Shown here: positions 11,870-24,900 of the stretch, piece by piece
Layout of the letters: each line of letters opens with the position of its first letter
How positions within the stretch are numbered: the stretch's first letter is position 1
Assembly: GCF_037042905.1 (NCBI RefSeq)
Contig: NC_087245.1
Span: forward strand, 30,444,001-30,508,000
Source: Lytechinus pictus
Lineage: Eukaryota > Echinodermata > Echinoidea > Temnopleuroida > Toxopneustidae
Direction: 5' to 3'
DNA: 64,000 bases
Made by a program: the position numbers and the translations under genes
The notes under the pieces: model-generated
What the model was told of the DNA's origin: nothing
Seen by the model: only the letters and a program-made list of their open reading frames with translations
Databases searched by the model: none

Positions 11870-12405
11870 TAGTATGGTCGGGGGTCCTAAAGCTGCGCGG
11901 GTCCTAAAGCTACGCACCACTCATAGCGCATGCAGTTTTTATGGCAAATGCGCACTCTGTGTGTGGAACTGTGACTGCAGATCTGACGAACGATTCCTAA
12001 TCAATTTTTTCTACAGAGGTTGCAGTAAATCTCTAAATGCAGAGAAAACAAACAACTATTTGGATTTTTGGAGTTATATTCGCTTTAATTTCATTTTATC
12101 CTATAATAATGTGAATATATTTTAGAAATTGAGGCACAGGAAATACTATTTTTTTGCATGATAAATCGAGTGCGTAGCTTTAGGACCCCTTCTACATCGG
12201 GCGGCGAAATCAAGAGGTGTTCGGAAAACATGGCGGGATTTTCGTGTTAGTGAGTTTTGCGATATTTTCTTCTTGGTTAATGATCTTCATAATGTTTGCC
12301 ACAAATTAGTGAAAGATAATTTGTTGAAATATTAAATTTAAAATTGGGATAGTTTTTGTTGTTTGAAAACAAAGTGCGTAGCTTTAGGTCCCCCCATCAT
12401 ACATT
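11870..12405. mobile_element. MITE with CCTAAAGCTACGCAC repeats
   Basis: The left end reads TATGGTCGGGGG and then two direct copies of a CCTAAAGCTRCGC motif. The same motif appears inverted at about 12168 and again at about 12375, followed by CCCCCCATCATAC. The TIR therefore contains repeated short motifs. Flanks share ATTCAT, a possible but unproven target duplication. The element at 21.70-22.16 kb has a similar layout with a different motif. Confidence 0.55.
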
Positions 12406-12953
12406 CATTATCACTGCCATGGCATACGTGTAGATAAAGTCATAAAGAGATACTTTCTAGCGTGAACAACTCTAAAAATCAGGCTTGTTTCAGCGATAAA
12501 GTTAAATATTTCGCCGCCACTATGACTATATAGCCTAATTAAGTCGCTAGCCGCAGTCAGTTTGACAGTGGTCTCGCTCAGCGCTAGCTATCGGATAGGT
12601 CCAGCCGTCTTTTCGGTCAGTTATGTGCTCAGAGCAGCGCAGTGGTGCTGCTAAACTTTTTTGCTGCAGCTGCCTTTGCTTTACAACTTACCCGAGGTGT
12701 TTTCTTCTCAGTATTTCTGCTTACAAGAACAGGGTTATCATATTTGACTAGTGACGCATTTGGTGGAATCATTTTTTCGAGTTATAAAAATGAATATTCG
12801 AAAGAAATTGGGATAATCCGTTGGTTTGAAGAGAATTCTGATACAAACACGAACGAAGATATGGATTGTTGTCATGGGATACCCATAGAAACAAATTCCC
12901 ATGATGCAGCTGCGCAAGCAGCTATGTCTTCCCGTCATGCATTATTCTCAAAG

Positions 12954-12978
12954 ATGGCGACTTCCATGACCTGGCAAG
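12954..12978 (+). CDS. EMC2: EMC2 coding exon 1
   Basis: Eight codons, MATSMTWQ, plus one base before the donor CAAG|GTGTGA. With exon 2 this yields [13 protein letters not shown], aligning with VTWEEMRDKMRKW of vertebrate EMC2. Codon phase (G|AA) and residue match support the join across 18.5 kb. The enclosing 159-codon frame reads into the intron and is not the real product, though an upstream in-frame ATG at 12861 is possible. Confidence 0.82.
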
Positions 12979-15900
12979 GTGTGATAATTTTCCTCTATTT
13001 TTATTGTTTGTTAATTGGATCGTGTTATTTCTTTGTAATTAATGTACATATTTTAGTTAGGGGTGTAATTAGCGTGATGTTGAGTCGTATTTGGGAAACA
13101 TTTTGGTTGTTTTTAATGTAGTAAACGCGTTTTTATCGATGGTCAGGGGAGGTGGCCGGGGTCGTTGATCGACGGAACCGACGAAGCTAGCCAGCGTGGC
13201 CGTGGGCTGGTCGGCGCTCCCGACGATGCTCCGGCCGTCGGGTGTGTGGACCATGCCGGTATAGCCTATAGGCAGGGCTCCACACTAACCCTTTTTTTTC
13301 TACTGGTCCAACCTATGGCATAATTGTACTTGATGCCCCCAGGGGACATCAACTTTTTACCTTGATTCGTGGATCCTCGACCCGACCCTGTTTATCATCG
13401 GCGAGTTGATATCCATCCGCGCGTGGTTCGGTTGATCGCGCAACAAATAAAGTAATTGGGGGCATCAAGTGCAAGTAATATAAGAGAGACAAGCTTTAGC
13501 TCTCAAGGTTACATTAGCTATCAAGGTTAATTTTGCCAACAAGGTTAATTTTGGCTGCAAGGTTAATTTTGTTGAAATTTTTGGGGGCATCAAGTACAAG
13601 TAATATAAGACTAAGAGAGACGAGCTTTAGCTCTCAAGGTTACATTAGCTATCAAGGTTAATTTTGCCAACAAGGTTAATTTTGGCTACAAGGTTAATTT
13701 TGTTGAAATTTTTGGGGGCATCAAGTACAAGTAATATAAGAGAGACGAGCTTTAGCTCTCAAGGTTACATTAGCTATCAAGGTTAATTTTGCCAACAAGG
13801 TTAGTTTTGGCTACAAGGTTAATTTTGTTGAAATTTTTGGGGGCATCAAGTGCAAGTAATTTAAGAGAGACGAGCTATAGCTCTCAAGGTTACATTAGCT
13901 ATCAAGGTTAATTTTGCCAACAAGGTTAATTTTGGCTACAAGGTTAATTTTGTTGAAATTTTTGGGGGCATCAAGTACAAGTAATATAAGAGAGACGAGC
14001 TTTAGCTCTCAAGGTTACATTAGCTATCAAGGTTAATTTTGCCAACAAGGTTAATTTTGGCTACAAGTAGAGTTACCAAAAGGTCGGCCGATCCACTGAG
14101 CAAAATTGCTATGGGCAAATGAAAAGCCAATTGCAAGTGCGTAAACAGTGTGCATTGCCACCATCGTCTGTTCTCGACGGCAAAAATGAGCATTGAAATG
14201 CTTTTCCTCAGCAAATTAGTTCATCTTAGTGAAAAAAATTAGGCCCTGTATTTTCTATATTAAAATTGACTTATGTGGGATGAAGTGTCTTACCTTCATG
14301 TGGTATCGAAAGTGACGTTTGGAGGTTAAATCCACGAGAAATCCACAGAGTTTCGTCGCGTGTATTCGCTATGGAGAAAAATGCGTGCGATCGCATGCGT
14401 TATTGCAAGCTCGAGACGGCGCTGTTGAACTTGGTCTGGAAATTCATAAAAAATAAACAAAAATCCTTGAGTAGGCTCACAATAAAATCATAAAAAATAT
14501 GCTTTATGGCTAAAACGGTAGTTCTCTTGCCCACACATATCATACTTGTTGTTGCGTAAGAAATCCTTTTTTCATGATAAATATATAGCAATAAATGTTT
14601 TAAAAATTATGTTTTCCACATGGAATATGTTTGAAACATCTATATTAGAAGAAAAATGTTTTTTTTTAATGAATTCAAACTAAAATGAAGTTTATACATG
14701 CTTGCACTTTTTCATACTACTCAAAAAACAAAATGGGCCGTCAATCAACGTTGGTTACCTCGGCAAGTAGGCGTGGTCTATCGTGAAGTTCGCTGGTGAC
14801 GTACCTTTCTCGCTAGACTTTACTCAGCCGCCGAATTTAATTCATTCTCCGCGCACGTGCAACTGCAACTTATTATCGTCACTGCACTGCTGGTGTTTGC
14901 CGCATTGAGGACAGATGATACAATTCAGATAGAGTTGCGCGTGTACAATGAGTGAAACAGCGCGATCGTTTCATGATCGAATGAAACAGTGTGCCTGTCG
15001 AGATAAAATTCATCTGCCATGTTATTTTCTATCGTGTTTTATGCAACTGCAATTGATTTGTTATATTATTTTCTTTGATATTTCCTGTATATGTATGTAT
15101 GAATTTTATTTGAAGTGAATGAATCATGCTGGTGTCCTTGCCATTGAGGCAGATGAAGATGAAACAACACTGATAGAGATGTGCGTGTACAAGGAGTGAA
15201 ACAGCGTGATTGTTTTATGATCGAATGAACAGTGTGCCTGTCGAGATAAAATTTATCTGTCATGTTATTTTCTATGATGTTTTATACAACTGCAATTAAT
15301 TTTTTTTTCTGTGATATTTTCCTGTTTATGTATAAATTTTATTTGAAGTGAATTATTATAAAGATTAATCCAAAACAAAGCAAATAATTGTCGGCTTCAT
15401 TGTATTCGTGATGAACAAGTTAAGGTATCACAAAATGATGCTTATTTTTTTTATTTGAATGACTTTGAGTAAATTGGAATTGAAAAGGACGTTTAGTGTT
15501 TCCTGTTCAGTGCAATTTTTGTTTTCTTTTTTTCATTTCACATTCTCGGGATGCGAACCTCCACTATAATTATAATTAATGAATACCATTATAAACAAAA
15601 ATATTTGAAAAAAAAAGACTCGCAAAAATTTTAATACTAGTGCAACGGTGATTTTTTTTTTGTTTTTGTTATTTCATTTACTGGGAGGTACGACAGACAA
15701 ATACCCGGTGTAGATCAAAATTTTGCTAATGGGGGGGGGGGGCTACAATTTTTACCTTTTTAATTTTCGCACCGCCAGTAGGAGGGGTTGCCGCCGCCCA
15801 TAATTGGGTCCGGCACCTGGATCTGCCTATGGAATGGATGAGGAATAAGGAAAGGGGAGAAAAATAAAGGTGCCCCCTCCCGTAATATATCAAATATTTG

Positions 15901-18900
15901 TTAGTGGATTTTGTCGTTCATTCTCAAGTGAGGACTTATTTTTCAACTTTTCCCAGGAATTTTGTGTATGGAATGATTTTTTCTTAGCATACTAGGTCTT
16001 GAATGCCCCCACTTTGGAAAATCCTGGATCAGCCCCCGTCAAGGTGTATATAGATGAAACTAAACTTGAATAGGGCTCCACATTAATGATTTTCAAAATT
16101 TAGCCATTTCCTATTTTCCCCGTTTAACACTGTGAGGTGAATAATTCAAATGCTTTCCCCATCCCATCGCTACCATAGAAGGATCCAGGGGGGGGGGGTC
16201 ATCCCCCCCTTCCCTGTTGGCGGATTAAAGACCAAAAAATGGAGAAAGGAAGATTAAGAAACAGAAGGGAAAGAGAGGGGGAAAGGGAGGGAGAAAAGTG
16301 AATAAAATTAGGGAGGGGAGGCTTTGATGATTTAAAAGAACATGCAAAATTGAAATTTTCGCTCGCGCTTCGCACTCGCATTGCTTATTTTCGATGAGTA
16401 CATATTGCTCAATAGGCTGATATATATGAGCTTGACATTTAAGCTTTGCAGTCAAAATACAAAACAAATACTGTACGGTCAGCTAGGACATTGAACTTTC
16501 ATTATTCTTTTTGATTTATACCTCGGTCACATTTGCTCTGCGGCGGCCGTACGGAGAGTCGAAATAGCCGTTTTATTCATTTTTATTCAAACCACCTATA
16601 TTGTGCTTAATTTGACCTTTTCACATCGGAATATCCAATATTATCAGTTCGCGCTTCGCGCTCGCATTATTGATTTCCGTGGTAAAAAGTGTATTAAGAA
16701 TGCACAAATTCTAGAACACGCATGTTTATTGAGAAGGACGGGCTGCTTATCCTTTATTGAAAACAGCATGCTTAAATTATCTCGCTTCAGATTATAATAT
16801 AAAAAAAATTCTTCTCGCTCTTGCATTATAAAATAATGTAAGACGGTAACCAATTACCCACCCTTTTCACGATTTAGAAAACATAAATATAAAATAGTGT
16901 TCCTTTTAGGTCTATATATCTCAATTGTTATCCGCTCACGCTTCGTGCTCCCACTGTGTTCTGTTCATACACAAAGTGCTTGGAATGTCCATTTTTATGG
17001 TCAGAATTTCAAACATTTTAGCTCGAGCTTTGCGCTCGCATTATTTTGATTGAAATATGCATCGTTTTCTTGGCTAACTGTAAACCGCCATTAGCAAGTC
17101 CCTTTTCGATCAGGCCAGAACGTATATTTCTCTCTTTTCTTACTTACTTTTTTTTTTGCTCCTTCGCGCTCGCAGCAATTTTAGTAAAATACGCATCTTG
17201 TTCAAGTTCACAAACATTGCCCAGAATGTTCAATTTTGAGGATAAAAAACATGAAATTTCAAAAATATTTTAGCTCGCGCTTCGCACTTGCACTATAGGG
17301 GCTATGAGATTATTGTATATTGTATTTTGTGTATGCTGTTTAATGAGAATAAAGAAGTGACTGTTAGGACTACCCCTATTAACTTTGAGCGGCTGATTGT
17401 GGAAAATACGGGTGCAAATATTTTTCGGCCCCTTCCCCGGTTTATTTCCAATTTGTCTAATTGCCAACTCGTCTACTATCGTTTGGTCCATCAGTTCGTC
17501 AACTCACCACATAGTCTTTTTTCTTCTTCATTTAGTCTAATGCCATTCCGTCTAATGACCAGTGGACCCAAAAGCCATTTGGTCCATATACCATTTCATC
17601 TAATTGGACTATAAGTGTATGTGCAAAATGAATGAAAATAAAATGGGTATTAGACCAACCGGTTATGAGACTAAATGGTCATAGACGAGATGGTTATTAG
17701 ACGAAGTGATGATTGGACCAAATGGTTAATGGACCAGTGGCTGTTAGACGAAATGTTGATGGACAGATTGGCATTAGACTAAATGAAAGTAGACCATGTA
17801 GTGAGTGGACAAGTTGGCCGTAGACGAATTGGCACCCCCCCCCCCCTATTGGCGATAGATCCGCCCATGCACTACTACTTCTTTCTTATCTCATTATGAT
17901 CTCTCAGTTCCATATCCCCCCCCCTCTCTCTCTCACTCTTTCTACGAGGACTCTTTTATCGTATGCATATCTTCCTTCGATTTCCTCCCCCCCTCTCTCT
18001 CTTTCCCTCTCCTGACTGCTGTTCCTTTATAGTTAATTCCCCTCTTTTCTCTCAAACCCCCTTTCTGTCTCAACATCTTTGCCCCCCCCCCCCCCCATCG
18101 GCTTCTCTCCCATTCGTAAATTTCATTCAATTATTCTACCCCTTTCAATATCTCCAACATGATTCTATACTCCTCAATGTGCCATACACACCTTGAGAGA
18201 GAGAGAAAAAAACCCTCAAGAGATAAATGGGCAGAAATAGCATGGGTCAAAGAAAGAAGCATTAATGGTTCAAGATTATGGGATTCACAGAATTTAATGC
18301 ATATGTAGAGTAAATACATGATTTATAATGTAGTAACATATTGATAATGGCAGTTAAAAGGAGGGTAATCCTTGTGACTTGGCCTTATAAAAATTTTGGC
18401 TCGCGACTTGCGCTCGCATAAACGGTTAAAAATATTACCTGATACATCATATTCATAATTACAAAAGTGCTTGAAATTTCCAGTTTTCATACCATGTTAT
18501 CATCAGATTTCGCGTCTCATTAGGCATTTATAGATCAGATATTAATTTTAATGGTTTAATTGTCCTTTCTGTTTCATCTCGCGCTTAGCAAGAGGAATAG
18601 GAAGATATTCATCACTTTCATGTCCCGGTCCTTTGTCAAATCTATCAGCTCTTTATTAAGTGCGATCCAAATCCACCTCACAAAGTACTTGAGCTGAAAT
18701 TGACCCCTTTTTCAGATCAGAATGTCAAATAGTTTAAGGTCGCGCTTCGCGCTCGCTTTGATTTTCAATTTCATGTTAAAATATATATTCAGAATGCCTA
18801 GATTGTAGGCCTAAATCGGAAACACGCGAGCGCATGTCTATCTAGATACTCAACTTGTTAGTATTTCAATCATTATCCAGTTTCTGAAAAACAAAATTCT

Positions 18901-21900
18901 GCTAGCGCTTTGTGCTCGCATTTTTTATGTAGGAAGAACCCCTATTAATCATCCTTATTATACAAAACATGAATAGAGTGTCCCATTTTTTAGGTCTAAA
19001 TCTCGATATTTTTTTCCCGCTCGCGCTTCGCGCTCGCATTAATTGTTTTATAGCGACGATCCTGTTCATGGTCACAATAATCGATTAAAATTGTCCATTC
19101 TTTATGTAGAAGTGTAAAAAAAAATCGGCTCGCGCTTGCATTATTTTATTGTTGAAATATGTAACGTCTCCATGGCTAAGTGAAATAAGCAGTCCTTAAC
19201 AGGTACCTTTTTGATCAGTTCAAAACGTATACAAAAATATTATGCTCGCGCTTTGCGCGAGTATTATTAAAGTAACAAAGATCGGCAATTTGACATCCTT
19301 TTCCATGATGATTTAAAAGACATGACTAGACATGTCTCGTTTTTAGGTCTAAATCTTCCAATTTCGTGCTCGCGCTTCGCATCGATTGCTAAGTTATATA
19401 CCTATCCTGTTTAAGTTACAAAAAGTGCCTATGATTTCAATTCTGTTCGCACTTCGCGTTCTTAGTAATTATTTAGTTGCATACACATCTTTTTCATGAT
19501 AAACATTGCCCAGAAATTTCAAACTTTGGGGAAAAACATAATTTTTTTAATAAATTAGCTCGCATTATATAAAAAGGGTTATGATATCATATATTTATGT
19601 TGATTTATAAGACAAAAGCTAAGAAGTGACAATTTCTTCATAGAAACAAATATAAATCATATTCGCGCGGCCGATTGGGGAAAAATAATGGTGAAAAAAA
19701 AATTGGCCCCCCTACTACTTTCTATTTTTTTTTATAGTGAGAGAAAAGAAATGTTTACAATTTGGTAACGAAGAATCATCGGGAAATCAAGGAGTACCAA
19801 AAGGTAAAAACGTTGATGTCCCCTGGGGGCATCAAGTACAATTATGCCCAACCTATTCATTTTTTTAGGGGGTCCACTGGAATTTAGGGGGCACGCAGGA
19901 AAAAAAAATTGACAAGCAAAAAAAAAGGTTATCAACAAAAAAATTAGGGGGGGGGACGATCGTCCCCCCACCTCAAATTTAGGGGGGGCACACCCCCCCC
20001 GCTGCCTATGGGGGATGTTGTTAGCTTTTGGGGGGGCTAAATTTTTTTTCGGCCCCCCCCCCTTTGATAACCTTTTTTGTCAAACATTTTGGTGCCCCCC
20101 TAAATTTTTTGACTGCCACCGCTAATAGTGCCCCCCCCCCCTTGGAAATCCCGGACCCTCCCTTAATTGCCTAGATATAGATGTTTAAATAGTTAATTAT
20201 TTTGAAAGTCAGAGTGCCCTCGCCCCCCCCCCCATGCATTAGTTATCATGGCATAAAACTTATGTCATATCTAATCCTTATATCAGCAAGAGGTCAGAGC
20301 ATACTATCCGTCACCAAACGACTGCATTTGAGCCATTCATTTTCCCTTTTCTCTTCTTTCTATTATTTTCTTGTTATTTAATCATTGTTTATTTGTATAA
20401 GCTCGGATCCGAGACTAACTGATACGGTGAACGTACTTTCGTTCGAGTTGTGTATTTGCGTAATAATAGACCGAGACGAGAAAGGACACGCCCACAATCC
20501 CTCGTTCAGTGCCGAGCTCTGTGCCGTACGTGTCGACCAAATTTCAAAGAGAAATTTGTACACAAATCTGTCACAGTTCGGACCTAATTTCGCCTCAGAT
20601 TAACAGATATTTAGATCTCTTTGGAACACTAAAAGTCATTCACTTGGGGTTTTTGAATATGCTGATTCAGGTGAGGTACTTTTCAATGCTTTTAAACATA
20701 GATTTAAAAAATTAGATTTTCGTTTTGGGATCCCTACTACAAGGTTAATTTTGTTGAAATTTTTGGGGGCATCAAGTGCAAGTAATATAAGAGAGACGAG
20801 CTATAGCTCTCAAGGTTAAATTAGCTATCAAGGTTAATTTTGCCAACAAGGTTAATTTTGGCTACAATTAAGGTTAATTTTGTTGAAATTTTTGGGGGCA
20901 TCAAGTGCAAGTAATATAAGAGAGACGATCGAGCTATAGCTCTCAAGGTTACATTAGCTCTCAAGGTTAATTTTGCCAACAAGGTTAATTTTGGCTACAA
21001 GGTTAATTTTGTTGAAATTTTTGGGGGCATCAAGTGCAAGTAATATAAGAGAGACGACAAGGTTAATTCGTTTCGACGATGTTATGAAGGCTTGCGCGGC
21101 TAGAAAATAGAAAAAGAGGGGAAAGTGGGGTTAGTAGAATGTAAACTTCTGAATAAACGTGCTGAATAACTGGAAAATTTGGGGGCATCAAGTACAAGTA
21201 ATAATAGAGAGTTTATTCTCTAGCTATCATCAAGGTTAATTTCGTCAACACTTCTAGGATTACTTGCCGGATCACTGCTTTCATCAATTTTGGGGGCATC
21301 AAGTGCAAGTAATATAGAGGATAGATGAGGAGGCAAGGATGCGCGCTCATCTAGATGCACCTGTTTGCGCATTTGTACTCGCATCTCATATGGGGTGCGC
21401 TAGCGCAAACCGGAACTACTTTCTATTTTTTTTTATAGTGAGAGAAAAGAAATGTTTACATTTTGGTAACGAAGAATCATCGGGAAATCAAGGAGTACCA
21501 AAAGGTAAAAACGTTGATGTCCCCTGGGGGCATCAAGTACAATTATGCCCAACCTATTCATGTCGGACCAGTACTCAGTAGATACCCAGGTTTTCAATTT
21601 TTTACTGGTCCGAACCTAAAATCTACCAGGGGCCTGTTGCATGAAATGGTCTTTCGTAGACGTAGAACCATTCTAGTACTAGTAGTAGTATGATGGTGGG
21701 CCCCAAGTCTGCGCACCTAACAATTTGAGTTAAGATTTAACATGAATTTCTTCTTATTTCACAAAATCTTTTGGTTAATAGTGTTCCTTATATTATTAAG
21801 AGTAAGTGTACCAAATTTCTCATTAAGAAATGAAAGAAAATATAAGATTTTCTTGAAAAAACCTCGGGCAGTCATTTTCAGATTGAAAAAAAAGAAGATA

Positions 21901-24900
21901 CCCCATGTCTGCGCACTCATTCACTTTGCACACGATTCAGGGATTTTGATGACAAAGGCTGCATTTTGAGCCCGTCACATGAAATGCCCTGAATTCATTA
22001 TTTTTCCACCATTTTGAGTCAGATTTTTTAATGAATACCTGTCTAGGTATTGCATGTGTAAAGTTGCTCGTGCTCGTTGCGTATCTTCTTTTACTAGAAT
22101 CGCGCAGATACGCGGGTGCGCAGACTTGGGAGACCACGCAGACATGGGGGAACTGACCATACTATTTTCTACGTAAGAACGAGATATCGCTCAACTGTTT
22201 CACAAAGCCGATTTGGGCGATACGAAGAATGGTCCTTGGAAAGACACCTCCAGACATGTCCTATGTAGGCATGATCTTCTTTGCACACCGCCCGCCACCG
22301 TCGGCATTGAGAGAAAATGCGTTTACGGCAAGCCACACTGACATATCACCTTTAAAAAATTTTTGGGTTGCACACTCACACTGATGCATTTTATCTGGGA
22401 TGGCGCCAAAGTTATTTTTTATATGGGGGCTAGTTGTCATCAATTGCAGGTCGTCTTTTTGCACGGCAAGACGACCAAAAACATATGTCATTTTAACTTC
22501 TCCGGGCTTTATATGTCCGGGGGTAATGTAGGCCCCAATATTTTTTTTTAATTAATATGTTTTCTTTTATGGTCCGTCCTATCCCCACACCATTTCCATT
22601 ATTTTTTTTTGAAATATCGAAATGGGCGGCACTATCTCTCTGACCCCTCATGCTTTCTCATTACAGATAATTAAACAACATGAAAACAAATTTCTTTAAA
22701 AGAAATTATGTAAGGTAAAAAACGTGTTTATAACGTTCAGCCAAAAAAAAAAAAAAATACAAAACTAAAATGTTTAACATGGTAAATCATTCATTTATTT
22801 TTATTTCATTTTCATTATGATTATTTTTTTTTGCTGAGATTAATTTTAATCAATGAAAATTAATTGTCGGATTTGGGCTTAACTTGAGATGTACTGAAAC
22901 AGTGAAACAAAACAAAAAATCTGCAGTAACAAAATACCTAATTGAATTTAAGATACAGATTAGGCCTATAGCTTACGAATCCATCACAATCATTATAAAT
23001 GAAGATAAGCTAGTTCATTAAAGAAAAAATTATGGAAATGAGTCCATACAAAGAGGCGCATTTTCACTTTAGGGTAGGCCCCTTTAGGCCCCTACTAAAA
23101 TGTTAAAGCAATAATGTATTCTCTACTCCTCAACTTTGAAATGTTGAACATATATATTTTTTATATTCTTAAACCTTATTCTTATATAAGCTTCCATAAA
23201 TTGAGTGATCAACTTTTAAAGATTACCAACGTTTATGATCATTGTAATATTAGCATTATTTCTGTAAATAGTATTTTTTCCATTGCGGATTGCACACCTT
23301 TTTCTATGTTTTAATTGTTATTGCAAAGCACTACTTTATCCACTTGGACATGTTTGCAGCAATTTTCATATTTTCCTTGTCTTCGGTTACTCATCATGCA
23401 ACTGAGGTATGTTTATACTCTAAACACTCACATTTGTATTTCTTGCGTTATATCTGACAAATAAAATAAATAAATTAGATTTTTCACACGCAGCCTCTCA
23501 TATTTTCCTTTTTAGTCTCATACAATCAGACACTGTTGATTTTGTTTACTCCATTCAAACCCTATTTTTACCTCAACAGATAACATATTAACGCATAATT
23601 TGCAAAATCATCATTATATATATATGTTTTCTATAATAAATCAGTATATTGAACTAATAAAATGTCGAAATTACTTAGTTAACTCTTTGCCCGCCACGGA
23701 CGACTCGCTGCACATACAGCGGACTGCCAACGACGACTCAAGTCACAGTTCGCACACAATGCATACGGAACGCATTTAATTGTAATTGTGTGCACACAAA
23801 TACAATAGCGACGCGTGTATTGCATTGTTTACGAATCTAGCTTTCGTGTTATAGCTTTCGCCGACATTGTTTACATTGAGATTATTCGCGTAAAATAGAG
23901 TTTTTTGAACTGCTTTAGGATATATTTCGATGAGCTTTCAATAGCTTGCACTGCTTTTCTTGTAATAAAAGAATGATACAAATTGCCACCTCCCTATAAC
24001 AATAAGGGGATCAATAGGACGGGAAGTCTATTGAGAAGTAGCCAGGGACAATTTCAATAGAAGAGTTTAGTTCATTGTCAGTTTACTCTTTTTGAATGCC
24101 CCATTTCAATCCTAAACTGCTTAGCTCATAATGACCATAAAGACATGGATTTGGTATGTAATGAAAGCTAAAGAACACATCTTTTCAATGGACTAACTTA
24201 GAAATTTAACCTTCATTAGGAAGTATTGAATATAAGAGGTATAAAATACCCTCCTAAACGAAAAATTGGAAACAGAATGTAAAGTTAAAATTCTCAACAT
24301 TTATGATTTTATACATAGCAAAAATGATACCATTGGCAAGAGTATTAATTTCTCTAAAACTTTGCTACACAATTTTTTTCAATACAACAAACCAGTAAAA
24401 AGTTATTGTGAGTTGAATAAGACAGTGCACGCAAACCCCCTCTGAATGTGGCACCCCAAAATTAATGTGGCGCAGAGGGGATAGTGTACGTGGCGGGCAA
24501 AGAGTTAAATCAATTTTTATGTCGGACAAGGGTCTCTTTCGTTGAAATATCAATGAAAGGTGTCTCTAAAAGGACACCGTGTTCTAAATAAGTGAAATAA
24601 TGAAAATTTCGATTTTATCCAGTTATGTTTGTGAATCTTGAAAGTTTTTTGTCTCACCTGCATAGCAGAGTGAGACTATAGGCGCCGCTTTTCCGGCGGC
24701 GACGGCGGCGGCGGCGTCAACACCAAATCTTAACCTGAGGTTAAGTTTTTGAAATGACAGCATAACTTAGAAAGTATATGGACCTAGTTCATGAAACTTG
24801 GCCATAAGGTTAATCAAGTATTACTGAACATCCTGCCTGAGTTTCATGTCACATGACCAAGGTCAAAGGTCATTTAGGGTCAATGAACTTAGACCATGTT

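Noticed and set aside
12642-13121. 159-codon open frame as a standalone membrane protein
   Set aside because: Its middle is EMC2 exon 1 and flank; the hydrophobic tail is intron read-through beyond a good GT donor.
14281-14340. CTTAC|CTTCATGTGGTATCG as donor of the missing DNALI1 exon 1
   Set aside because: The encoded residues do not resemble the family N-terminus and it lies beyond the EMC2 start.
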